Assembly: GCF_000379465.1 (NCBI RefSeq)
Contig: NZ_KB905425.1
Coordinates: 81,163-145,162, forward strand
Direction: 5' to 3'
Source: Sciscionella marina DSM 45152
GTDB taxonomy: Bacteria > Actinomycetota > Actinomycetes > Mycobacteriales > Pseudonocardiaceae
Length of the DNA: 64,000 bases
Program-made: the position numbers and the translations under genes
Part shown: positions 1-7,258 of the stretch, in pieces
Numbering within the stretch: the stretch's first letter is position 1
How the letters are laid out: each line of letters starts with the position of its first letter
Notes under the pieces: generated by a model
Seen by the model: the letters and a program-made list of their open reading frames with translations, nothing else
What the model was told of the DNA's origin: nothing
Databases searched by the model: none

Positions 1-788
1 CTGCGGGGTGGCTTCCGCGTGCGCTGCACGTTCAGCGGGAGCTGGTACTGCCCGTCCCGGCCCACCCGGGGCTTGTTCTCCGGCCACTCGCCATCGGCGG
101 GCAGCTTCGTCTGTCGGCCCCGCGTTGCTGGCCGGGTCGGTTTCGGCGGCTCCGGGGGTGGCGCGGGTCGCCGCACGCGCTGCGCCTCGATCGGCAGCCG
201 GTATTGCCCATCGCGGCCGACTCGTGGTTTGTTCTCCGGCCATTCCCCGTCGAGCGGGAATTTCATCTGCCGGCCACGCGGTCCCGTCGAGGGCTTCCGC
301 TCCGGGGGAGGCTCCGGAGCCGACTTCGGCTTGGGTTGCCGCTGCACGTTCAGCGGGAGCTGGTATTGCCCGTCCCGGCCGAGCCGCGGTTTGTTCTCCG
401 GCCACTCGCCGTCCAGCGGAAGCTCTAACTGCTTGCCCTGCCCGGCGGAGCGTGAACGTGAGGACGGTTGCGGCGTCGGTCGCTGCCCGGTCGGTTTCCG
501 CACTCTCTTGACGTTCAGCGGCAACATGTACTGCCCGTTGGCAGTGGCCCGCGTTTTGGCATACGGGTCCGGCGACTCGGGCGATTTCTGACCGCCACGG
601 GAACGAGTGGCCTTTCCGCCGCCACTTCCCAGCCCTCCGAGGAGACCGAAGGTCTTGTAGGCGATGAATCCCCGGACGAGGCTGCCGGCCAAAGAGCGGC
701 CTCCGCCGCCGCGCAGAGACCCGAGAATCCAGAACGGAATCTTGATGAGGACGTAGCACAAGGCGAGTGCGACCAGAAACTGAATCAC
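1..788 (-). CDS. Repeat-containing membrane protein of the conjugation locus, 3' end outside window
   Basis: The frame opens with GTG at 788, preceded by a good ribosome site (AGGGGGA), and stays open for at least 262 codons to the window edge, so the C-terminus is not seen. Residues 1-20 form one hydrophobic segment, followed by a Gly/Arg-rich linker. From about residue 75 the protein is built of modules of roughly 50-60 residues, each containing a close copy of LPLDGEWPENKPR and GRDGQYQLPLNVQR. Three full copies and one partial one are visible. It lies downstream of, and in the same direction as, the VirB6-like and pilin-like genes, 18 bp after the former, so it is probably part of the same transfer operon. 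No known domain is recognised. A membrane-anchored extracellular or cytoplasmic repeat protein of the mating apparatus is an inference. Confidence 0.7.
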   Translation of the reverse strand, partial: MIQFLVALALCYVLIKIPFWILGSLRGGGGRSLAGSLVRGFIAYKTFGLLGGLGSGGGKATRSRGGQKSPESPDPYAKTRATANGQYMLPLNVKRVRKPTGQRPTPQPSSRSRSAGQGKQLELPLDGEWPENKPRLGRDGQYQLPLNVQRQPKPKSAPEPPPERKPSTGPRGRQMKFPLDGEWPENKPRVGRDGQYRLPIEAQRVRRPAPPPEPPKPTRPATRGRQTKLPADGEWPENKPRVGRDGQYQLPLNVQRTRKPPR

Positions 789-806
789 AGCACTTCCCCC
801 TTGTTG

Positions 807-1958
807 TTAGTTGAACAGAGTGATGCCGCCGGGCCAAAAGAAGAGCTTGATCGCCGCAACCAAGGCAAGCGATTGACCAACTTGAATGGCCATCACCCCG
901 GCGAATGCTTTCCACCACCAGAACGCGATACCTTCGGTTTGCGGAAGCGCGTGACACATCAGCAAGATCGGGGCAGCCGCAAGCAAAATGATGGTCAGAG
1001 TGACGCGGACGATGTAGGTGAGCAAAACCGCGACGAGCATGACGACGAGTGCAAGCGCGATGAAGATGACGAAAAGCCCGCCTCCGTCGAGATCATGCAT
1101 CAATGTGTCGGTCATCGCGCGAGCCGCAGTCTCGGGATCTAACTGATCGCCAAGGACTGCGCGCGAGAGTGCGTTACCGATTTCGATCACCTTGCCGCCG
1201 AAGAACAACGACAGGTTGGCGGCGAGGAACCCAACGATCACCCGGGGAAGGATTTCCTTGATCGAGTGCCGGGTCTGCAAGGTCTCGTGGGCCATGACGA
1301 TGATGCCCGCCACCAGGATGAGCGTCGCGTAGACCGCGATGACGATCTGCTGCGAATTGCCCCATATCTGTCCCATGACCGGCAGTTGGTCCAACTGAGG
1401 CGTGACCAGCAATGACTTCGCGAGCAGGTCCAGCAGGCTGTTCAAACCGGGCGTGACCAGATCGCGGAAGAACGACTCGATCGCATCCGACACACAGGCC
1501 GGGATGTCGGTGATTCCGCACGAGGATTCCTGCTGGGAATCCTGGCCGCCAGGTTGGCCCGGCTGGTGACCAGACGGCGGTGGTGGTGCCGGCGTAATGG
1601 GCTGCGGAATGCACCCCGGCCCCTGGCACGGCGGCTGCGCGGCTGGCTGCTGCGGTGCCGTCGGGCTCGGCTGTCCTGGAGCCGGCGGGGTCATGTGGCA
1701 CGCCGGAATCGGCGAATCCGGGGCACAGCCGTCGAGGGTCGGCGACGGCAGAGCCGGGGGCGGCACCGGCGCCGGTAGTGAGGGCGCCGATGCCGAGGGT
1801 GTGGGTGCGGGTGCGGGTGCGGGTGCGGGCTGGGCCAAGGCCATGCCTGCGCCGGCGATGCCGGCCAGAACGCTGAGGGCAAGCAGGGCGGCCACCGCGG
1901 CGAACGCGCGGCCGAACCGGTGGCCGGCCCCAGGAGTGGGGGTTGCGGTGGCCGGCAT
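807..1958 (-). CDS. VirB6/TrbL-like polytopic conjugation channel protein
   Basis: A 383-residue protein starting at ATG 1958, four bases after the pilin gene stops; an in-frame upstream ATG at 2072 would overlap that gene and give an arginine-rich leader, so I reject it. It has an N-terminal hydrophobic segment at about residues 18-40, a long Pro/Ala-rich stretch to about residue 150 (the hexamer-repeat DNA near 1800-1830 encodes Ala-Pro repeats), and then about five membrane segments in the C-terminal half. This layout, together with the neighbouring VirB2-like pilin, fits the inner-membrane channel subunit of a type IV secretion or conjugation system in actinomycete integrative elements. 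Family membership is inferred from topology and context, as sequence similarity in this family is weak. Confidence 0.65.
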   Translation of the reverse strand: MPATATPTPGAGHRFGRAFAAVAALLALSVLAGIAGAGMALAQPAPAPAPAPTPSASAPSLPAPVPPPALPSPTLDGCAPDSPIPACHMTPPAPGQPSPTAPQQPAAQPPCQGPGCIPQPITPAPPPPSGHQPGQPGGQDSQQESSCGITDIPACVSDAIESFFRDLVTPGLNSLLDLLAKSLLVTPQLDQLPVMGQIWGNSQQIVIAVYATLILVAGIIVMAHETLQTRHSIKEILPRVIVGFLAANLSLFFGGKVIEIGNALSRAVLGDQLDPETAARAMTDTLMHDLDGGGLFVIFIALALVVMLVAVLLTYIVRVTLTIILLAAAPILLMCHALPQTEGIAFWWWKAFAGVMAIQVGQSLALVAAIKLFFWPGGITLFN

Positions 1959-1962
1959 GCGA

Positions 1963-2352
1963 TCAGGCCCCCACGATCCCTTTGAGGATCTCGACCACCA
2001 GGGGCGCCAGCGCGGCCAGGCCGTAGCCGAAGCCCGCCGACTTGAAGGACTGTTTGGCCTTCTCGACCTCACTGGGGTCGCCGCCTGCCAGCACGTAGCG
2101 GACCCCGCCGATCGTGAGGAAGACCGTGGCGAGCAGGGCGAGAATGCCCATGAGCCAGTTGCGGATGTTGTTCAGGACTTCGTCGACCGAGCGGGCCAGC
2201 GCGACCACGTGCGTGGTCTCGGCCGAGGCCGAGGCGGCGGTGACCACCAAGCCGGCGGCGACGAGCACAGCCACGGCAAGGACCCGGCCGGCCCGGCGAC
2301 GCGGCGTGCGACCGCCGGCGGCGGGGCGAGCAGAGGGCGCGATCGAGCGCAT
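1963..2352 (-). CDS. VirB2/TrbC-like small pilin or membrane protein
   Basis: Encodes about 129 residues with two or three hydrophobic segments: a signal-like segment at residues 20-45 ending ASASAE, then one at about 65-85 and a hydrophobic C-terminus. The pattern is that of TrbC/VirB2 pilins, and the sequence around LATVFLTIGGVRYVLAGG is typical of actinomycete versions. I chose ATG 2352 because GGAGG lies six bases upstream (2359-2363). An alternative GTG at 2409 overlaps the previous stop by four bases and would add 19 residues, so translational coupling is also possible. It is followed closely by the polytopic channel gene, supporting one transfer operon. Confidence 0.65.
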   Translation of the reverse strand: MRSIAPSARPAAGGRTPRRRAGRVLAVAVLVAAGLVVTAASASAETTHVVALARSVDEVLNNIRNWLMGILALLATVFLTIGGVRYVLAGGDPSEVEKAKQSFKSAGFGYGLAALAPLVVEILKGIVGA

Positions 2353-2405
2353 CGTGGACCTCCAGGGCTTTCCAGCGGGCGAAGAGCGCGAGAAGCGGGC
2401 AGGGA

Positions 2406-3299
2406 TCACCCGCGGCCCTGAAGTCCGGATTTCGGGGGCTCATTGGACAGGCCCTCGTCGACTTTTTTCGCTACGCTCTGTGACTGCCCTGGGGTGTCCG
2501 ACGGAGCGCCGGGCGAGGTCTGCGACGTGGCCGCCTCGCCCGTGGGGTCGCTCTCGGCGGAGCCGTCGGCGGACTCGGTCAGCCAGGCGGCGAGTCGGTA
2601 CTCGGCCCGCTTGCGGGTCTTGTAGGCGGCCCAGAACTCGATCTTGTGGTGGGCGGCCCAGTCGTGCAGCAGGGTGTCGCCGAGCCGGGTCTCCGAGATC
2701 ACCTCGGCCTCGGTCGGGGTCAGGACTCCGACCTGAACCGCGCGGGCGAGGACCAAGTCCGGGTGGCCCGACGGTGGCTTCGGCTCGGCGGAGAAGAACC
2801 CGGGCGCCTTCGGCGTGGGCCCGTCCAGCGCTGCGGTGAGCGCCCGGTGCCCGGAGCGGTAGGCGGCCCACCGCAGGCGGATCGTGATCCGCGGCTTGGT
2901 GAGGTCGATCGTCTGCAGGGCGTCGAGGAAGCCCTGCACGATCTCGGAGTGGATGTCGGCTGGGTCGCCGGCGTACCGGTCGGTCAGCCGGGCCGCCATG
3001 GGGGTCAACATCGGCAGGGCGAGCCCGACGGCCACGATCGTCCACGTACCGCCCTCGCTGCGGGCGCGTGTGATCACGTGCCGCCAGACCTGGTCCCACA
3101 CTCGGCGCGGGCAGGACCGGCGCAGCAGCAGATCGCGGAGTTCGTCGACGGGGATCTCGCGGTTGGGCAGGTGGTCGAACTTCCGCCCGTCCACCGCCAC
3201 CGGGTGGTCCCCGGCGGTCAGCCACGCGAACGCGGCGCGGGCGGCATCCAGGGGGTTAGCGGGCCTCTCTGCGTGCTCAGAAACCGAGGGGCGTGCCAT
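2406..3299 (-). CDS. Cytoplasmic protein of unknown function, first gene of conjugation operon
   Basis: A 297-residue soluble protein with ATG 3299 preceded by GAGAGGAG. No membrane segment is seen. The middle (about residues 95-200) is rich in helices with the pattern DIHSEIVQGFLDAL and RLRWAAYRSGHRAL, which recalls the sigma-factor-like or RNA-polymerase-like proteins common in actinomycete integrative elements. The last 60 residues are low complexity (Ser/Asp/Pro/Gln). It is the first gene of the minus-strand transfer block and overlaps the next possible start by four bases. A regulatory role is a guess; nothing catalytic is recognised. Confidence 0.6.
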   Translation of the reverse strand: MARPSVSEHAERPANPLDAARAAFAWLTAGDHPVAVDGRKFDHLPNREIPVDELRDLLLRRSCPRRVWDQVWRHVITRARSEGGTWTIVAVGLALPMLTPMAARLTDRYAGDPADIHSEIVQGFLDALQTIDLTKPRITIRLRWAAYRSGHRALTAALDGPTPKAPGFFSAEPKPPSGHPDLVLARAVQVGVLTPTEAEVISETRLGDTLLHDWAAHHKIEFWAAYKTRKRAEYRLAAWLTESADGSAESDPTGEAATSQTSPGAPSDTPGQSQSVAKKVDEGLSNEPPKSGLQGRG

Positions 3300-3709
3300 C
3301 TCGTGGCTCCTCTCGAACGGCGGTCAACGACGCCGCCGAGAGGGCCAGGCGCGGAACAGCGCAGCGCACGGTTCCGTACTAAGAACTGCTTAAAACGATC
3401 TCCTTGTCTCGGAACAAGAAGATCAACAAGTCGCTCGACCCGAGATCGCGAATATGGGCGCCAGCAAAGCTGTGCGCTGCCGCGTTAGTCATCTCTTGTT
3501 CCGTTGCTGTCACCCGACAGACTGTTCCCGCCGAAACAAGAGAGTTGATCTCGACGAGTTTCCGGGGCGATCTTGAACGGCCCCGTTCGTGATCACGAAT
3601 CCGGCCCGCAAACGGACGCGAAGTCGATCAGCAACCAGGGCGGAAAAGATCAACAAGCGGCCCCGGCCGGACAAGCCAAGCCGTTACCGACCGTCATGGA
3701 TTCTGTGAC
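3300..3709. repeat. Repeat-bearing intergenic region between divergent operons
   Basis: About 410 bases without a credible gene. GGAACAAGA at 3411-3419 recurs inverted (TCTTGTTCC) at 3494-3502 and degenerately at 3532-3541 (CGAAACAAGA). AAGATCAACAAG occurs at 3419-3430 and again at 3646-3657, with GTTGATC inverted at 3545-3551. The region separates the minus-strand transfer operon from the plus-strand methyltransferase genes, so it probably holds both promoters. The repeats could be operators for an element-encoded regulator or iterons of a replication or transfer origin; the sequence does not decide between these. Confidence 0.45.
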
Positions 3710-3811
3710 TTGAATCACTTCGATGTTCTCTGGGTTCGTGTCCAATCGCGCCCGGTTTCGCGGACTTCAGGGATGTCCTTGCCCGACCGCGACGATCATG
3801 GAGCGCCTGTC

Positions 3812-4657
3812 ATGTCGCCACCGCCGATCCCGAGCGCCCCCGACTCGCACGAGCCCATCCAGCCCGCGTCGTCCCCGCCGCAAGCGCGCCCTCACCGGCA
3901 CGCCTCAGGGCGCCGTCGCGGCCCTGCGGATGCCGTGCCGGCAAGCGTCCGGTTCTGCCGCCTCGCCGCCGACGCCGGTCATGAGGAGAGGATCGCCACC
4001 GCCGTCCGCGTCGTCGTCACCGCCTACAGCAACCCCGGCGACCGGGTCGCGCTCGCCGACGCCGCCGAGCCTGGATCACCCGCGAGCGGCGAGCACCGCG
4101 ACCGCCTTGCGGAGACGGTCCTGCGACTCGCCCGCGGCGCGGTCACCGAGCTGCCCCGACCGGCACTCGGTGATCACCTTCTCGACCGCGGCGAGGCCCC
4201 GACTGGAGCCGTACCTGGGTCCGAGTCCGGACCCGGACCCGAGCAGCCGTCGGTCGCGGAACCGACCGTGTCCCCGTCCGCCCGCCGCGCCCACGAGCGG
4301 AACCCGGACCGGTTCGCTGTGATCGTCTGCGGCTGCGTGCCCCAGCCGACCGATCCCGGTCTGATGGCCGACTGGGCGCCACTGCTTGCTCCTGACGGCG
4401 CCCTCATCGTTCTCACGCACAGTAATCACAAGCTGGAGGCGCGGGCGGCGCACCCCGGGACCATCGTGCGGGCCGCGGCACTGGTCGGCCTGACGTTGAC
4501 CGACCGGCTGATCCTGGCGCACGACGCCCCGAGTACCGCGCCGCCGACGACCCGGCACAGCCAGCGCGCCGTCGCCCTCGGCGCTCATCGCCGCATCCAC
4601 GCCACCGCCTGCGTGTTCCGCCCCTCGATCCCGTCGCTGGAGCCCCGTCATGCCTAA
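3812..4657 (+). CDS. Degenerate DNA-methyltransferase-like protein
   Basis: A 281-residue protein. I place the start at ATG 3812, eight bases after GGAG, because the stretch from an earlier ATG at 3710 has no domain character. Residues around 60-95 (VVTAYSNPGDRVALADA) and 210-235 (PQPTDPGLMADWAPLLAPDG) occupy the positions of the SAM-binding and late strands in the two methyltransferase genes that follow, but no NPPY/SPPY catalytic box or FxGxG motif is present. It overlaps the next gene by eight bases. It may be a non-catalytic partner of the downstream methyltransferase; function unknown. Confidence 0.5.
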   Translation: MSPPPIPSAPDSHEPIQPASSPPQARPHRHASGRRRGPADAVPASVRFCRLAADAGHEERIATAVRVVVTAYSNPGDRVALADAAEPGSPASGEHRDRLAETVLRLARGAVTELPRPALGDHLLDRGEAPTGAVPGSESGPGPEQPSVAEPTVSPSARRAHERNPDRFAVIVCGCVPQPTDPGLMADWAPLLAPDGALIVLTHSNHKLEARAAHPGTIVRAAALVGLTLTDRLILAHDAPSTAPPTTRHSQRAVALGAHRRIHATACVFRPSIPSLEPRHA

Positions 4658-5426
4658 GAACCTCGTGCGCCCGGCCAGCGTGTGGGCCGCTGGGAACCGC
4701 TCACCTCGCCAGCAGATCGTCGGCCGGCACATCGGCGCCACGCGCTCCGACACCGCGCTGACCCCGGCCATCGCTCGCTGGATCATCGAGACCTACACCG
4801 ACCCCGGCGAGATCGTCTGCGATCCCAACCCCGGCCCCGGTCTGGTGCTTGCCGAGGCTGTCCGCGCCGGCCGCTACGCCCTGGCCCTGCCTACCCAGCC
4901 CCGCTGGGAGTCCGCACTGGAAGCCAACCTCGACCTCGCGCGACTCGCCGGCAGCACCGGTTACACCACCCTTCTGAACAGCATCGACGACCCGCGCGCC
5001 GCCAACCTGCCCGGCGCGGTCGACCTCGTGCTGACCGGCCTGCGCCACACCCTGGCAAGCGACCCCAGCCGGGTCCTGGTTGGGCTGTATGAAGACCTCG
5101 ACGCGATCGCCGACTGGGTCTGGCCCGGCGGGCACGTCGTGATCACCTGCCGCCCCTGGCGGCGCCGTGGACGCCTCGTGGACTTGCCGGGACAGACCCA
5201 CGAGGCCGCGGACGCGGTCGGGCTGGTGCCCACCGATCACTGCATCGCCCTGACCGCCCCGATGCACCGTCATCAGCTCCGGCCGCGGCAGAGCACCGGC
5301 GTGGGAGACGACCCGGAGGGCACCGACCTGCACGGTTGCCGCGCCACCCAGCCGACGCACCTCGATGTCCTGGTCTTCCAGCTTCCGCCAGCCACGCGCC
5401 ACCCCGTGAAAGGCGGTGGGCAGTGA
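4650..5426 (+). CDS. Methyltransferase-fold protein lacking catalytic box
   Basis: A 258-residue protein whose ATG is preceded by GGAG. YTDPGEIVCDPNPGPG (about residues 50-65) clearly corresponds to motif I of beta-class DNA methyltransferases (DPFxGxGTT), and the text that follows reads like the rest of the SAM pocket. The catalytic position where SPPY would be expected reads VDLVLTGL, so the protein is probably inactive as a methylase. It overlaps both neighbours (by eight and four bases), which points to stoichiometric co-expression with the intact enzyme downstream. A specificity, partner or regulatory role is an inference. Confidence 0.55.
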   Translation: MPKNLVRPASVWAAGNRSPRQQIVGRHIGATRSDTALTPAIARWIIETYTDPGEIVCDPNPGPGLVLAEAVRAGRYALALPTQPRWESALEANLDLARLAGSTGYTTLLNSIDDPRAANLPGAVDLVLTGLRHTLASDPSRVLVGLYEDLDAIADWVWPGGHVVITCRPWRRRGRLVDLPGQTHEAADAVGLVPTDHCIALTAPMHRHQLRPRQSTGVGDDPEGTDLHGCRATQPTHLDVLVFQLPPATRHPVKGGGQ

Positions 5427-6481
5427 GCAGTCTCTACTACCGCGACCCGGGGACGGAATTGCACGTCGGCGATGCCATTGACGTGATGGCCGCGCTGCCG
5501 AGCGCATCGGTGGATTGCGTGGTGACCTCGCCGCCGCAGTGGGGTCTGCGCGATTACGGAACTGCCGAATGGTTCGGTGGAAACCCGCGGTGCCGACACA
5601 CGCTCGGCACGACACCGCATCAGCGACGGTCTGTGAAGAAAACCGGGATTGGTGGTCATCGCGCCCGTGCCGAGAAGCATTGTCGACGCTGCGGTGCGAC
5701 TTCACTCGACAAGCAATACGGCCTTGAGTCAACGATCGATGAATACGTTCACAAGCTCGGCGAGGCAAGCGCCGAAATAGCGCGGCTCCTCACCGCAAAA
5801 GGAACGTTCTGGCTTAATATCCGGGATGGCTACAGTTATCACAACAATGGCACCGGAAGCACCCGAGAAATCGGCCCCGAGGAGTCTGGTCAGGTCGTTC
5901 GCCACAAGAGCTTGATGGGCATTCCGTGGCGCGTCGCCTTACATCTGCAAATGCAAGGGTGGATTATTCGTAACGCGATTGTCTGGCACAAGCCCAACAG
6001 CATTCCCGACCCCGCGACGGACAGGTTCTCTTCGCGTTATGAGATGGTCTTCCTCTTGGTCAAGCAGCCGGATTACCACGTGGACGCGAGCCGGGTCCTT
6101 GAACCTCTCTCGCAGGAACGTCCCGCTCATCGCAAAGACCATCGCGGGGGTAATAAGCCGCACACGGTCAAATCCCCGTGGCGCCCACAAGCCCGAGGAA
6201 AGAACCCGGGCGATGTGTGGTCAATGTCGACTCGGCCATTGCCGGAGGCGCACTGCGCGCCGTTTCCCATCGACCTTCCCTGGCGCTGCATCGCTGCCGG
6301 ATGCCCCGAGGACGGCCGCGTCCTCGACCCGTTCTCCGGTGCCGGCACGACCGGGCTCGCCGCCCGCCAGCTCGGACGCTTCTACCAAGGCATCGACCTG
6401 CGTCGTGACTACCACGACATCGCCTTGCGCCGACTGGCCGACAGCCAGCCCGCCGGCATCGACCTGCCCGAAGCGGCCTGA
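5423..6481 (+). CDS. Beta-class DNA methyltransferase (N4-cytosine or N6-adenine)
   Basis: A 352-residue enzyme starting at GTG 5423, overlapping the previous stop as GTGA. Motif IV is VVTSPPQWGLRDYG (about residues 33-46) and motif I is DPFSGAGTTGLAARQ near residue 300, so the order is IV then I, the beta-class arrangement. An insert with Cys/His spacing (CRHTLG and CRRCG, about residues 60-95) may bind zinc. SPPQW instead of SPPYW is a mild change in the catalytic box. It could protect the element from host restriction or act as an orphan regulator; no restriction endonuclease lies beside it. The two genes upstream are degenerate relatives. Confidence 0.85.
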   Translation: MSSLYYRDPGTELHVGDAIDVMAALPSASVDCVVTSPPQWGLRDYGTAEWFGGNPRCRHTLGTTPHQRRSVKKTGIGGHRARAEKHCRRCGATSLDKQYGLESTIDEYVHKLGEASAEIARLLTAKGTFWLNIRDGYSYHNNGTGSTREIGPEESGQVVRHKSLMGIPWRVALHLQMQGWIIRNAIVWHKPNSIPDPATDRFSSRYEMVFLLVKQPDYHVDASRVLEPLSQERPAHRKDHRGGNKPHTVKSPWRPQARGKNPGDVWSMSTRPLPEAHCAPFPIDLPWRCIAAGCPEDGRVLDPFSGAGTTGLAARQLGRFYQGIDLRRDYHDIALRRLADSQPAGIDLPEAA

Positions 6482-6916
6482 CCCGAGCGCCGCCTCCTCC
6501 CATCGAATCCATCCAGCCATCGCGAAAGGCGGTGACCCGTGAGCTGATCGATGACACTGAACTGACCTTCGCCGAAGGATCACGATTCTCAGCTCTTGAA
6601 TCTGGACCCCGCGTCGACCGTCCCCGCGCTAGCTGCGCCGGGACACCAGGGGTCCAGTCGGTCGGTGGATCGCTGGCCCCGACGGGTGCCCCAGTGCAGT
6701 CGGGGAGTCGAAGCCCTACCGATCGCCCGCGCCGACACCCCCAGCCACCACAGCGCGCGTCATGGCGCGTGCCCGCACCCCATCAAGCCCCGCCGGGTAC
6801 AGGCGCGGGTGCCCCGGCTGGGGTCGTGTCCGCTGCGTCGACGGTTGCCCACGCCCGCCGACCAGCACCCGCGACCTCCCGCTCATCAGCGGGCTCGCGG
6901 GCTCGGAGGTGCGCCC
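6482..6916 (+). other. Stretch without a confident gene
   Basis: A reading frame opens at GTG 6532 after AAAGGCG and could encode a Pro/Arg-rich protein to 6927, but its composition after the first 20 codons looks like a non-coding frame of GC-rich DNA and it overlaps the start of the following small gene. I do not call it. No RNA gene or clear hairpin is seen. Confidence 0.3.
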
Positions 6917-7165
6917 ATGTGCGCTGACGGACCCCCCATCGACCACGACGAAACCAAGGACGACCCAGACCAGCAACCGAACACCGTGGTCCCGTTCACC
7001 CGCGATGCCGACAGCGCCGGCGTTACGGTTCACATCGATCACATCGAGACCACGCACATGACCGACGAGCAGTACCGGCTCGCTGTCACCGCGCTGGCCG
7101 AGCTGATCAACCAATGGAAACACGCACAGCAGCACAGTCCGGACGAAGCCGACGACGCTGCGTGA
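6917..7165 (+). CDS. Small acidic protein of unknown function
   Basis: An 82-residue acidic protein with ATG 6917 six bases after a perfect GGAGGT. The C-terminal half (MTDEQYRLAVTALAELINQW) is a predicted amphipathic helix of the kind seen in short proteins encoded just before integrase genes of actinomycete elements. It precedes the serine recombinase by 93 bases, with a strong hairpin between them. It might be an excision or directionality helper, but no HTH motif is visible and function is unknown. Confidence 0.5.
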   Translation: MCADGPPIDHDETKDDPDQQPNTVVPFTRDADSAGVTVHIDHIETTHMTDEQYRLAVTALAELINQWKHAQQHSPDEADDAA

Positions 7166-7183
7166 CGCGAGGCCCCGGCCTCG

Positions 7184-7218
7184 AACCGCCGAGGCCGAGC
7201 CTTCCGGCCTCGGCGGTT
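7184..7218 (+). terminator. Strong hairpin between the small gene and the serine recombinase
   Basis: Perfect 13-bp inverted repeat AACCGCCGAGGCC (7184-7196) and its complement (7206-7218) with a nine-base loop. No T-run follows, so it is either a GC-rich terminator or a site or structure controlling recombinase expression. Confidence 0.5.
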
Positions 7219-7258
7219 GCGAAAGCTACACATCGCAGTCCAACAAGGGAGTTTGTCG

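Noticed and set aside
1795-1832. GGTGCG hexamer repeats
   Set aside because: They encode the Ala-Pro stretch of the VirB6-like protein, not a regulatory array.
6532-6927. Possible 131-codon gene before the small acidic gene
   Set aside because: Pro/Arg/Ser-rich with no motif, and it overlaps a better supported start with a perfect ribosome site.
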